DNA from: Pantoea agglomerans
Lineage (GTDB): Bacteria > Pseudomonadota > Gammaproteobacteria > Enterobacterales > Enterobacteriaceae
Reading direction: 5' to 3'
Length of the DNA stretch: 64,000 nt
Assembly (NCBI RefSeq): GCF_021397715.1
Contig: NZ_CP090207.1
Location: 1,240,001-1,304,000 of the forward strand
Shown here: positions 18,070-25,561 of the stretch, piece by piece
Layout of the letters: each line of letters starts with the position of its first letter
Position numbering within the stretch: position 1 is the first letter of the stretch
The notes under the pieces: model-generated
Database searches by the model: none
What the model saw: the letters and a program-made list of their open reading frames with translations, nothing else
What the model was told of the DNA's origin: nothing
Made by a program: the position numbers and the translations under genes

Positions 18070-18873
18070 ATGACCTCTCTGTCTGTTATAACGCTGGCCG
18101 CCTTTGCGCTGCTGGCGCTGATTATTATTGTGCTGATTAAAACCACCCGACTGCGCCTTTGGCAGGGACTGATTATTTTTCTGCTGCCGCTGATCGTGGC
18201 GAATCTGCTGTGGTTTAGCTGGGTTGCGCCGCAGCAGGAGCAGACCCGGCAGCGCGAGCAGGCGATCGGTTACCTGGCGCAGATGCCCGGTTACCGGGTA
18301 TTGCAGAGTCAGGAACCGGCGCTGTGGCAGCTACTGACCCAGGAACTGACGCGTCGGATTCGCGCCGGCGAACCGGTTGAACAGGCCACCGGAGAACTGC
18401 GCGGCTGGCTTATTGATGTGGTGAATCAGCGGCTGATGCGGGGAACGGATGCGGCGGTGGTGAACTACATACGCGTGTCGGTGGAGGAGATGCAGGCGCT
18501 CAATGCGCAGGACGCTGGTCTGTGCTTCCGGTTTCTCTATCCGCAGGTCAACGGCGGCGTTAATTTAGTGAAAACGCTCACGCCGTCGCTTAACCAGAAA
18601 GAGGCCGAGGCGATGGAGCAGTTGTTGCTCAATAGTACGCATCCACCGCAGCCGGTGGACAGCGCGCTGGCGCATCGCGATCTGAAACAGGTGGTCGCAC
18701 AGCTTTATCAGCGCTGGGGCGATAAGCTGCAACAGCTGAACGTGCCAGCCGACACCGCAGTGGATCGTTCATCGATGTGTGCCATGTCAATCGATCTCTA
18801 CAGCGCTATTCTCGCATTACCTGACAAGCGCGCGGCCAACCTGTTACGTAAAATGATTGCTGTTTCCGGTTAG
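18070..18873 (+). CDS. Unknown membrane-anchored protein
   Basis: A 267-residue protein I do not recognise. Two hydrophobic helices lie at the N-terminus (about 5-23 and 31-52), so the remaining 210 residues face the periplasm or cytoplasm. That soluble part is mostly helical in character, with two Cys (about 157 and 237) and no catalytic motif I can name. It follows the Usp gene by 9 bases and is probably in the iclR-usp operon. Similar proteins are usually labelled hypothetical in Pantoea and Erwinia. It may work with the stress protein, but this is only from context. Confidence 0.7.
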   Translation: MTSLSVITLAAFALLALIIIVLIKTTRLRLWQGLIIFLLPLIVANLLWFSWVAPQQEQTRQREQAIGYLAQMPGYRVLQSQEPALWQLLTQELTRRIRAGEPVEQATGELRGWLIDVVNQRLMRGTDAAVVNYIRVSVEEMQALNAQDAGLCFRFLYPQVNGGVNLVKTLTPSLNQKEAEAMEQLLLNSTHPPQPVDSALAHRDLKQVVAQLYQRWGDKLQQLNVPADTAVDRSSMCAMSIDLYSAILALPDKRAANLLRKMIAVSG

Positions 18874-18883
18874 CGACGGGCAT

Positions 18884-18907
18884 AAAAAAGCCCGCTTAGC
18901 GCGGGCC
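18884..18907 (-). terminator. Intrinsic terminator acting on the minus strand
   Basis: The stem GCCCGC (18890-18895) with GCGGGC (18901-18906) is flanked by six A on its left side, i.e. a TTTTTT tract on the minus strand. There is no T-run on the plus-strand side. It would therefore stop a transcript coming from the right, supporting a small minus-strand gene at about 18914-19060. Confidence 0.7.
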
Positions 18908-18913
18908 GAAAGG

Positions 18914-18979
18914 TCAGGATGATTTTATTGTTCTGGCTTTTACCTGGTGTGGTACAGACTTCGTTTTGTCTGAAGGCAT
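18914..18979 (-). CDS. Candidate small ORF (21 residues) in a short minus-strand transcript
   Basis: ATG at 18979 with GAGAGGGT placed 9 bases upstream, 21 codons, TGA at 18914-18916. A U-tailed terminator follows 7 bases later. The peptide starts MPSDKTKS and is basic (five Lys, one Arg) with no hydrophobic helix. A promoter-like TTGATA with a -10-like GCGATA 17 bases on lies further upstream on the minus strand (about 19020-19050). I do not recognise the peptide. The RNA could instead be a non-coding small RNA, and an overlapping ATG at 18987 in another frame is less well placed. Confidence 0.5.
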   Translation of the reverse strand: MPSDKTKSVPHQVKARTIKSS

Positions 18980-19127
18980 TTTGTCATACCCTCTCTGATA
19001 GTGATAGCCGTTTAATCGTATCGCATTAATCGGCTAAAACTTATCAAGTTTCCGTTTTTCGCGCATTAATCCTATGGATGCGCGACATGCTGCGTCATAC
19101 ACTGCGCAGCAATGTGAGGATAAATAA

Positions 19128-19409
19128 ATGAAAAAACAGATTATTGGCGCGCTGGCGCTGATTTTGCTAAGCGGATGTACCGCCAGCAAACCCGGGGCAT
19201 TTGAACGTATCGACGAAGATCCCAGCTCAAATACTGTCCAGTACCGCTTTGACCCAATGAAAGTCGATCGCGATGCGCTGGATATTGATCTGGCAAATTA
19301 TTGCAATAAGAAAGGATTCGATAAGGTAGAAGCATTGCCGGCACAGGACAGCCATATTCCGGGGCTGAAAAAAGCCTGGTTCCAGTGTAATTATGCGGTT
19401 AAAAGCTAA
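19128..19409 (+). CDS. Small lipoprotein of unknown function
   Basis: A 93-residue protein with a type II signal peptide; the lipobox LLSGC puts the acylated Cys at residue 17. The mature part is about 77 residues with two further Cys (near 59 and 87) and many charged residues. Residue +2 after the Cys is Thr, so outer-membrane sorting is expected. The start has TGAGGATAAATA in front. No family is recognised with confidence. It is monocistronic, followed by a hairpin at 19417-19438. Confidence 0.8.
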   Translation: MKKQIIGALALILLSGCTASKPGAFERIDEDPSSNTVQYRFDPMKVDRDALDIDLANYCNKKGFDKVEALPAQDSHIPGLKKAWFQCNYAVKS

Positions 19410-19416
19410 ATAAAAT

Positions 19417-19438
19417 GGGCGGGATAATTATCCCGCCC
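19417..19438. terminator. Hairpin between two convergent lipoprotein genes
   Basis: GGGCGGGATAA / TTATCCCGCCC is a perfect palindromic stem. It lies 8 bases after one stop and 47 bases from the convergent one. T-rich sequence follows about 6 bases later on the plus strand, so it may terminate both genes. Confidence 0.6.
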
Positions 19439-19484
19439 TGAATGTTTCTCTTTCTTTTATTATGCTGTGTGACGTCTTTGCCCG

Positions 19485-19646
19485 TTAGCGGTGATGATGT
19501 CCGCCATGATACCCACCGTGATAGCCTCCATGATAGCCGCCGCCACCTCCGCGGTGCCAGCCATTGTCGTGCCGTGGTTCGATAATGCAGCCGCTTAATA
19601 ACGTCATCAGCGCTACTACCGAAACGACTTTAATTAATCTTTTCAT
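19485..19646 (-). CDS. Gly/His-rich small lipoprotein (53 residues)
   Basis: A 53-residue ORF with a strong GAGGAGAG ribosome-binding site. The signal peptide carries the lipobox LLSGC (Cys at 20). The mature part has a Gly run followed by the repeat YHGG three times and ends GHHHR. The repeated His-Gly pattern suggests metal binding, or a short flexible surface tail; this is inference. It is convergent to the lipoprotein gene at 19128-19409. I do not recognise a named family. Confidence 0.75.
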   Translation of the reverse strand: MKRLIKVVSVVALMTLLSGCIIEPRHDNGWHRGGGGGYHGGYHGGYHGGHHHR

Positions 19647-19841
19647 AGGAAAGCTCTCCTCTTTTCCAATGACTACGACGTTACGCTGGAAAAGTGGAGT
19701 GAAGATGCAGGATTTGTAGAGTTATTTAGGAAGATATTACCGGATATTTCATTTTGCTGAAATTTATAGCGAGGAAGCAGAAGAAAATAAGAAAGGGATG
19801 AATAGCGATTATTCTTAGCGAGAATTTTCTTAAAAGCAAGC

Positions 19842-19860
19842 GAAAATAATTCTCATTTAA
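19842..19860. promoter_or_regulatory. Fur-box-like sequence upstream of the SMP-30 gene
   Basis: GAAAATAATTCTCATTTAA matches the 19-bp Fur consensus at 12 of 19 positions and lies 50 bases before the SMP-30 start. The region is AT-rich, so chance similarity is possible. Confidence 0.25.
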
Positions 19861-19909
19861 AATGAATTATAGCTACATTATTAGCAGGACTTTTCATCGG
19901 GAGAGAAAC

Positions 19910-20785
19910 ATGGCGTATGAGGTAAAAAATGTACTGAAGTTGCAGGCTGAGCTGGGCGAATGCCCGCTCTGGTCAACCGGGGAGCAGGTGCTGTGGTGCG
20001 TCGATATTCTGGCACCGGCGATTCACCGTTTTGATCCCGCCAGCGGCGAACTGCAAACTTTTCCTCAGCCAGAAGAGGTGGGTTGCATTGGCCTGCGCGA
20101 GCAGGGCGGGCTGATTGCGGCCTTGCGCAGCGGCGTCTGGCTGCTGGACGCGCAGGGCAAACCAGAAAAAAAGGTAGCGGATAATCCGGGTGAAGCCGCA
20201 CGCAGCCGTTTTAATGATGGCCGTGTCGATCCCTGGGGTAACTTCTGGTGTGGCAGCCTGTGGGAACCACAGGATAAAAATGGCGGGCTGTTATGCCGGG
20301 TTACGCCTGAGCTGAAGCTGGACGTCAAAGCGCGGGATATCAAAATCTCCAACGGCGTGGCGTTCTCTCCCGATCGACGCTGGATGTACCACAGCGACAC
20401 GCCCAACGAAGTGCTCTATCGCTATCCGCTGGACAGCCAGGGTGAACCGGGTGAACGCACTGTTTTCCGTCGCTTTGACGCGGCTGGTGGCTTACCGGAT
20501 GGCGCGGCGGTGGACAGTGAGGGATATTACTGGTCAGCGCAGTTTGATGGCGGGCGCGTCGTGCGTATCGATCCGCAGAGCGGCGAAATAGTCGACGAGA
20601 TCCTGCTGCCGGTGAAGTGGCCTACCATGGTGGCCTTTGGCGGTGCCGATCTGAAAACGCTGTTTATCACCAGTTCGCGTGAAGATCGCACTGAAGAAGA
20701 GCTGGCGCGTTACCCTGAGTCAGGGGATATTTTTGCGGTTGAGGTCGACGTGGCGGGTATTGCAGAGCCGCGTTTCCGCGGTTGA
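19910..20785 (+). CDS. SMP-30/gluconolactonase/regucalcin family lactonase
   Basis: A 291-residue six-bladed beta-propeller hydrolase of sugar lactones. The metal ligands of the family are all visible: Glu in LGECPLWS (about residue 16), Asn in SRFNDGRVDPWGNFWCG, Asn in KISNGVAFSPDRRWMYHSDT and Asp in LPDGAAVDSEGYYWSA. The open frame begins at 19862, but ATG 19910 follows CGGGAGAG. The substrate may be gluconolactone, arabinonolactone or galactonolactone. It stands alone, convergent to yhjX. Confidence 0.88.
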   Translation: MAYEVKNVLKLQAELGECPLWSTGEQVLWCVDILAPAIHRFDPASGELQTFPQPEEVGCIGLREQGGLIAALRSGVWLLDAQGKPEKKVADNPGEAARSRFNDGRVDPWGNFWCGSLWEPQDKNGGLLCRVTPELKLDVKARDIKISNGVAFSPDRRWMYHSDTPNEVLYRYPLDSQGEPGERTVFRRFDAAGGLPDGAAVDSEGYYWSAQFDGGRVVRIDPQSGEIVDEILLPVKWPTMVAFGGADLKTLFITSSREDRTEEELARYPESGDIFAVEVDVAGIAEPRFRG

Positions 20786-20790
20786 GCAAA

Positions 20791-20810
20791 GGGCCGCGTT
20801 ATCGCGGCCC
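20791..20810. terminator. Hairpin between SMP-30 gene and yhjX
   Basis: GGGCCGCG-TTAT-CGCGGCCC is an 8-bp perfect GC stem in the 32-base gap between convergent stops. There is no U-tract on either side. Confidence 0.5.
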
Positions 20811-20817
20811 CGGAAGA

Positions 20818-22038
20818 TTAATGGCGTTGCAACACCGGTTTACCGGCCACCGGCTGATTCGGCAAACGGATGGTCAGTGACAGCAACAGGGAGATCACCA
20901 GCAGAGTCATAATCAGACTGAAGGTGACGGTAAAGCCGCCAAACAAGGAAGCCACCAGTGAACCCATCACGCTACCGATACCAAAGCCGAGATAGAGCAG
21001 CCCGTAATTTTTAGTCAGGTTGTTAAGGCCGAAGAAGTCACTGACCAGTGAAGGGAACACGGTGATGGTACCGCCGAAGCTGAAGGCGATGCAGGCTAAC
21101 GACAGGAAGAAAGTGGTTTCATTCATATGGGTAAACAGCAGCACGCTCATTCCCGCCAGTGAAACAACCTGCGCCAGCGAAATCACCCGAATACGCATCA
21201 TCTTATCCGAGAGCACGCCCAGCACCAGACGGCCGCTAAGGTTAGCAATGGCAATAACCGTCACCGCGTTGGCGGCAGTCTGGGTGGAGAGATGCACCAG
21301 ACCTTCGCCGATATCCTTGGCGACACCAATCACATATAAACCGCTCATGCAGGCCGTCAGAAACATCAGCGCCAGCATCCAGTATTGTGGCAGACGTACT
21401 GATTGGGCCAGCGTGTAATCACGCGCCTGCTGCTGGCTGGTGCTGGCTGCGCTTTGCAGTGGCGCATCACGCATCAGCAGCGCGCCCAGCACGATCATCG
21501 ACATGGCCAGCAGACCCCAGATGATAAACGTCTGTTCCAGACCAAACCGGCTAAGCAGCGCGCCGCAGATAAATTTAAAGCCCAGGCTACCAAGGCCGTA
21601 AGCCCCAATCGCACAGGCCGAGATCATCCCTTTACGCTCCGGGAACCACTTCACGCAGTTTGAGAGTGTCATCAGGTATCCGGCACCATCTGCCAGACCC
21701 ACCAACAAACCCGCGCTGAAATAGAGCATCATCAGGTTATCGGCATGGGCGGTCAGCCAGAAGCCTGAAGCCATCAGCAGGCCTGCGCCGATAGTCACAC
21801 GGCGAACGCCAAACCGCTCCTGCAGTTTTCCCGCCAGCGACGAGGCAATTGCCAGCCCTAAACTTAACAGGCCAAATGAGAAGGCGACCTGACTGATCGA
21901 CGCATCCAGTTTTTGCGACAGCTGGCCGTTGAATAAACTCCATGTGTAGACCGAACCCAGCGCGAACTGAGTAATGACCGTTCCGATCAGTGTGAGCCAG
22001 CGGGTACGCTGGTAAGTAGCCTGTTGAGTCTGGTTCAT
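20818..22038 (-). CDS. yhjX: MFS transporter YhjX (pyruvate-induced)
   Basis: A 406-residue 12-helix major facilitator of the oxalate:formate antiporter-like group. The N-terminus (YQRTRWLTLIGTVITQFALG) and the loop KWFPERKGMISACAIG are nearly those of E. coli YhjX. In E. coli, yhjX is the known target of the YpdA/YpdB pyruvate system, and the protein is thought to handle pyruvate or a related acid. Here ypdAB is about 9 kb away and a three-copy YpdB-like site is upstream (22115-22166). In E. coli yhjX lies far from ypdAB. Confidence 0.92.
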   Translation of the reverse strand: MNQTQQATYQRTRWLTLIGTVITQFALGSVYTWSLFNGQLSQKLDASISQVAFSFGLLSLGLAIASSLAGKLQERFGVRRVTIGAGLLMASGFWLTAHADNLMMLYFSAGLLVGLADGAGYLMTLSNCVKWFPERKGMISACAIGAYGLGSLGFKFICGALLSRFGLEQTFIIWGLLAMSMIVLGALLMRDAPLQSAASTSQQQARDYTLAQSVRLPQYWMLALMFLTACMSGLYVIGVAKDIGEGLVHLSTQTAANAVTVIAIANLSGRLVLGVLSDKMMRIRVISLAQVVSLAGMSVLLFTHMNETTFFLSLACIAFSFGGTITVFPSLVSDFFGLNNLTKNYGLLYLGFGIGSVMGSLVASLFGGFTVTFSLIMTLLVISLLLSLTIRLPNQPVAGKPVLQRH

Positions 22039-22114
22039 TTTGTCTCTCCCGTCCGGGAATCCGGAAATTACGCTCAGAATAGGGCAGCCTTACGCGTGCG
22101 TGATGGGTAACGGC

Positions 22115-22166
22115 ATGAACGGAAGCGGGGACGGCATGAAATGCCATTAACCAGGTATGAACGGCA
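22115..22166 (-). promoter_or_regulatory. Three-repeat YpdB-type operator upstream of yhjX
   Basis: Read on the minus strand the repeats are TGCCGTTCAT (22157-22166), GGCATTTCAT (22136-22145) and TTCCGTTCAT (22115-22124), each separated by exactly 11 bases. GGCATTTCAT-N11-GGCATTTCAT is, as I recall, the YpdB motif at E. coli yhjX. The middle copy is exact, and all three keep TTCAT. The array ends 76 bases from the yhjX start. Confidence 0.75.
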
Positions 22167-22301
22167 GCGGGAGGAAGTAACCAAAGCGGCAGCTTAATGA
22201 TTAAGCGTAATTAGCCGTAAGATAATGTTTCAGGCAGGCGATTTCACCAGCAACTTTGCAGATTTTTTGCCAGGCTAAGGGTTCACTTATCAGGAGGAAA
22301 T

Positions 22302-22541
22302 ATGAAAGACCGGACATATGAATCCATTACCAGTGAGGATGAGGTTTGCTGCATTATCGGTCAGGCAGTGATTGAACTGAGTGCAGAACAACAGCCTGTG
22401 ACCAAATCGACGCTTGCGCTTAAATTATTGTCGATGGCCGATCGTGATAGTGACGATGAGCGTGTTCTGCTCTACTGGATTGCCCGTAAGGCAATTAATC
22501 AACCACAAAAACTTATTCAACAGCAGCAGCAATGGGCATGA
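22302..22541 (+). CDS. Small AriR/YmgB-like regulatory protein
   Basis: A 79-residue acidic helical protein starting behind CAGGAGGAAAT, an excellent ribosome-binding site. The core from IIGQAVIELSAEQQPVTKSTLALKLLS resembles the YmgB/AriR/YcgZ connector family (GQAV-N-L pattern followed by a second amphipathic helix). E. coli members influence biofilm, acid resistance and the Rcs phosphorelay. No DNA-binding motif is evident. The C-terminus is Gln-rich. The family assignment is by pattern only. Confidence 0.6.
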   Translation: MKDRTYESITSEDEVCCIIGQAVIELSAEQQPVTKSTLALKLLSMADRDSDDERVLLYWIARKAINQPQKLIQQQQQWA

Positions 22542-22577
22542 TGCTCATCCGGAAGCGGGCCGCAACCCGCCTCCACG

Positions 22578-23477
22578 TCAGACGATAGCGCGGCGACGGC
22601 TTGCCGGCCAGCGGGCAAACATCACCAGGTTGCCCAGCAAAATCATGACAAGGCCAGGGATGGCGCTGACATGCCATTCGTAACCTTCATAGCGGGTAGA
22701 CAACGCCAGCGCAACCAGCGGAAACAGCACTGTTGTGTAGGCAGCCCGGCTCGATCCGATGCGACCCACCAGCGTAAAATAAGCGCCAAAGCCCAGCACC
22801 GACCCGACGATTGCCAGATAGCTCAATGCGCCCAGCCATTGTCCATTCCAGGCAGGCTCAAGCGACACGCCCTGCAGCAGTGACACCAGCGCCATCAGCA
22901 GCGCGCCATACAACATGCCGTAACTGTTGGTAGTCAGGACATCACGTTGCTGTCGCTGATGACGCAGGCTAATCATATTACCGAACGAAAAGCCCAGCGT
23001 GCCGAGCGCGCTCAGCCCGATTCCCCACATCAATTCGCTGGAGGCCTGAGTGTGACGCAGGTCGTGCCAGAACAGCGCCACAATACCGGCCATACCCAGC
23101 ACTATCGCCGGAATCAGACGTGGAGAAGGGCGCTGGCCGAAGAAAATCCAGCTATTGACGGCGTTATACATCACCGCCATCGAGAAAATTACTGACTCCA
23201 GACCGCTGCTGATATAACCGGAGGCGTAGTAGAAGCAGACAAAGTTGAAGCCGAACACGCAGCCACCCTGCAGCAGGCAAAACAGATGATCGCGCAGGTT
23301 TAAGCGATGCAGCCGTTTCACCGCTTTCAGCAGCAACAGCATCACCAGCGAGGCCAGTAAAAAGCGCCAGAATACCGCCACGGTCACGGCGGTGATGCCT
23401 GCCGATTGTTGCGCATAGATGGCGATCCAGGTAGTGCCCCAGATCAGAACAACAGAGAGATATAAAAACAGGTTCAT
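22578..23477 (-). CDS. EamA/DMT-family exporter
   Basis: A 299-residue inner-membrane protein with ten predicted helices in two EamA repeats. It begins MNLFLYLSVVLIWGTTWIAI, a standard drug/metabolite transporter start; the second repeat starts near ELMWGIGLSALGTLGFSFGN. The open frame continues upstream to 23975, but that part is only the complement of the araC-type gene. ATG 23477 with AAGGACGC upstream is the true start. It is divergent from the AraC regulator at 23655, which probably controls it. Family members export amino acids or other metabolites; the substrate is not known. Confidence 0.88.
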   Translation of the reverse strand: MNLFLYLSVVLIWGTTWIAIYAQQSAGITAVTVAVFWRFLLASLVMLLLLKAVKRLHRLNLRDHLFCLLQGGCVFGFNFVCFYYASGYISSGLESVIFSMAVMYNAVNSWIFFGQRPSPRLIPAIVLGMAGIVALFWHDLRHTQASSELMWGIGLSALGTLGFSFGNMISLRHQRQQRDVLTTNSYGMLYGALLMALVSLLQGVSLEPAWNGQWLGALSYLAIVGSVLGFGAYFTLVGRIGSSRAAYTTVLFPLVALALSTRYEGYEWHVSAIPGLVMILLGNLVMFARWPASRRRAIV

Positions 23478-23654
23478 GGTCGCGTCCTTTTTCCCTAAAG
23501 CACACCAGTCTGCGGCCAGCTGGCGATGGTGTCTTGCATCAGGCTGCGTGAGATTTGCAAAATCTTGCGCATTTTTGAGTCGCCAGGGCGCGGCGGCCTG
23601 TTCTCGCCGCCGCCGGAGCCGTAAACTGGCCCTCTGTTCACTGACCCTGACATC

Positions 23655-24542
23655 ATGATGCGCACTTACCAGACGTTTGAAACTCTGCAACGCCATAAAG
23701 CGCAACTGCGCGATCGGGTGCAGTTGCACAGCGGCCTGCAACTGGCGGCCTGGTTCAACAGTGGCGATCGCGTGACGACGCTCAGCGATCACCACACGCT
23801 GAGTCTCTATGTCGAAGGGGGCTACGATACCTGGCATAAAACTGCCCACGGCTGGCGTAATGGCGGGGCGCCGGATCGTTTCTGTCTGATGCCCGCGGGC
23901 ATTGAATCGACGTGGGATTTGCGTGCCGATTTGGCCTTTGTGCATCTTTACTGCAGCGAAACGCAACTGCGGCATCTGGCTGAACAGGTCTGGGATCGCA
24001 GCCCGGCGCAGTTAAATCTGCATGAAAAAATCTTCTCAGCCGATCCGCGGATTACTCAGCTTTATCGCCACTTTCTGCTGAGCTGCGACTGGCAACAACC
24101 TGCCAGCCAGCTGACGCTCAGCAGCGCATCAACCTTATTGCTGACCCATCTGCTGCAGCAATATAGCGAAGTACAGTGGCAGCTCCCTCAGGTGCGCGGC
24201 GTTCTGGCACCGGTGGTATTACGTCGGGTGCTCGACTTTATTGATGCGCATCTCGATCAGCCGTTAACGCTGGCCGATCTTGCGTGCGAAGCGGCACTGA
24301 GTGAGTTTCATTTTGCCCGTATGTTTCGTCACACCGTGGGCGAAGCGCCACACCAGTTCGTGATGCGTCGCCGTATGCTACGAGCGCAGTTATTACTGGC
24401 GCAGCCGGGCCTGACGCTGACAGAAATTGCTCTGCACTGCGGTTTTCACTCTTCCAGCCACTTCAGCCACCGTTTTCGTCAGGTACATGGCGTGACGCCC
24501 TCGGCTTTTCGTCAGGCGAAGCGCCCAGCGCGGATTGAATAG
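23655..24542 (+). CDS. AraC-family transcriptional regulator
   Basis: A 295-residue regulator. The N-terminal part (about 1-170) is a cupin-like sensing domain; the C-terminal 100 residues carry two helix-turn-helix motifs (LADLACEAALSEFHFARMFRHTVGEAPHQFV and LTEIALHCGFHSSSHFSHRFRQVHGVTPSAFR) of the AraC type. ATG 23655 and ATG 23658 are adjacent and either may be used. It is divergent from the EamA exporter across 177 bases, which suggests local control of export. The inducer is unknown. Confidence 0.88.
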   Translation: MMRTYQTFETLQRHKAQLRDRVQLHSGLQLAAWFNSGDRVTTLSDHHTLSLYVEGGYDTWHKTAHGWRNGGAPDRFCLMPAGIESTWDLRADLAFVHLYCSETQLRHLAEQVWDRSPAQLNLHEKIFSADPRITQLYRHFLLSCDWQQPASQLTLSSASTLLLTHLLQQYSEVQWQLPQVRGVLAPVVLRRVLDFIDAHLDQPLTLADLACEAALSEFHFARMFRHTVGEAPHQFVMRRRMLRAQLLLAQPGLTLTEIALHCGFHSSSHFSHRFRQVHGVTPSAFRQAKRPARIE

Positions 24543-24647
24543 CGGCGTTCACCGCACAAGAAACGCTTAACCGCAAACTGCGATAATCTGGCATCGCTCT
24601 CAGCGGCTGGCGGCTGTGAGGTTAAAGGCAGTCAGATAATAAAAAAC

Positions 24648-24666
24648 CTCGCCGGAGCGAGGTCGT
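24648..24666. terminator. Bidirectional terminator after the araC-type gene
   Basis: CCTCGC-CGG-AGCGAGG forms a 6-7 bp stem, preceded by six A and followed by GTCGTTTT. It can stop both the araC-type gene and the convergent minus-strand ORF. Confidence 0.75.
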
Positions 24667-24682
24667 TTTACCCGTCAGGCCG

Positions 24683-24988
24683 TTACTGAATGGTAAACTG
24701 CCAGGAGCCCATCGGCTTGCGAACCAGCATCATGGTTTTTTCCACACCATCAATAACGACATAATATTGTTCATTGAGTTTGAGGCCTCTGGGAAACGAT
24801 TCATTCCCTTCATAGCGCACCGTAATTTTATTGCCGAATACCTCTGCATCAGCCTCCTGACCAAACTGGGGCAGAGTAATTTTCTTTTTCACGCCTTGGG
24901 TCCTCGTTTTGATAAAGCGGGTGAGTAGCGAACCATCCTCGTTGTACAGCGTTGCTGTAATAGTGTAGCCGCGCGCAGAGACGATCAC
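24683..24988 (-). CDS. Unknown protein, possibly a 5'-truncated remnant
   Basis: A 101-codon frame beginning at GTG 24988 with no good ribosome-binding site. The reading frame is open about 12 codons further upstream (through a stretch reading NSGWGIV) to a TGA. The product is rich in beta-forming residues and Lys and ends GSWQFTIQ; I recognise no family. It lies on the 3' side of argW, the usual side for integration at this tRNA, and has its own terminator. That fits a fragment left by a lost element, but a full small gene cannot be excluded. Confidence 0.45.
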   Translation of the reverse strand: MIVSARGYTITATLYNEDGSLLTRFIKTRTQGVKKKITLPQFGQEADAEVFGNKITVRYEGNESFPRGLKLNEQYYVVIDGVEKTMMLVRKPMGSWQFTIQ

Positions 24989-25279
24989 GATACCCCAGCC
25001 GCTATTACGTTGATGGAGAAGTCAGTTTACAGCTGATTAGGGCAGGCATATCTGACGAGAAAGTTACTGCTTTTGCGGAGATGCGCTTCCGGTGAGTCAG
25101 TTTATCTGTGATGGGCAAACGTCTTATCACATTCAGCTAAGAAGATATCGCCACTGCCGGAACCGGTGGAGCAGAGCTGAAGGTTTGTTTTCACGGCGGC
25201 AAGGTTTAAACGTTGTCGTACTCGGTACGGCGCGCGAATTAACGAGGGGTTTGGGGCAGGTAGCAAGGATGCGGCGTGC

Positions 25280-25354
25280 TGGTGTCCCCTGCAGGAATCG
25301 AACCTGCAACTAGCCCTTAGGAGGGGCTCGTTATATCCATTTAACTAAGAGGAC
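25280..25354 (-). tRNA. argW: tRNA-Arg (anticodon CCT)
   Basis: A 75-base tRNA on the minus strand running GTCCTCTTAGTTAAATGG to the encoded CCA at 25280-25282. The anticodon arm is AGCCC-CTCCTAA-GGGCT, anticodon CCT. It matches E. coli argW, a well-known integration site for prophages. No integrase gene is present beside it here. Confidence 0.97.
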
Positions 25355-25364
25355 GACGGCGCGC

Positions 25365-25393
25365 AGTATAACGTAGAAAGCGGCAAAGATTCA
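25365..25393 (-). promoter_or_regulatory. argW promoter
   Basis: On the minus strand, TGAATC (25388-25393) and TATACT (25365-25370) are 17 bases apart. They are followed by the GC-rich discriminator GCGCGCC, and the tRNA 5' end is at 25354. Confidence 0.65.
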
Positions 25394-25561
25394 CTACAAC
25401 GCCGTGCGTTTGTTCATTCCGCCAGCAGTTTAGCGGTTCTCTCCCCAACATTACCGCTTTCCCCCGCTTCACCGGTGCCAGCTTTGCGTGAAATCCGTGC
25501 CGCCACCACCCTCATTTTGTGTAGCGCTGAGCTGTGCCAGCATCCGGTTTCTGCCCGTCTC

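Noticed and set aside
23478..23975. N-terminal extension of the EamA exporter frame to 467 codons
   Set aside because: The extra part is the reverse complement of the araC-type gene; the exporter starts at 23477 with its own ribosome-binding site.
25092..25313. Plus-strand 73-codon ORF overlapping argW
   Set aside because: It runs into the tRNA on the opposite strand and has no ribosome-binding site or family resemblance.
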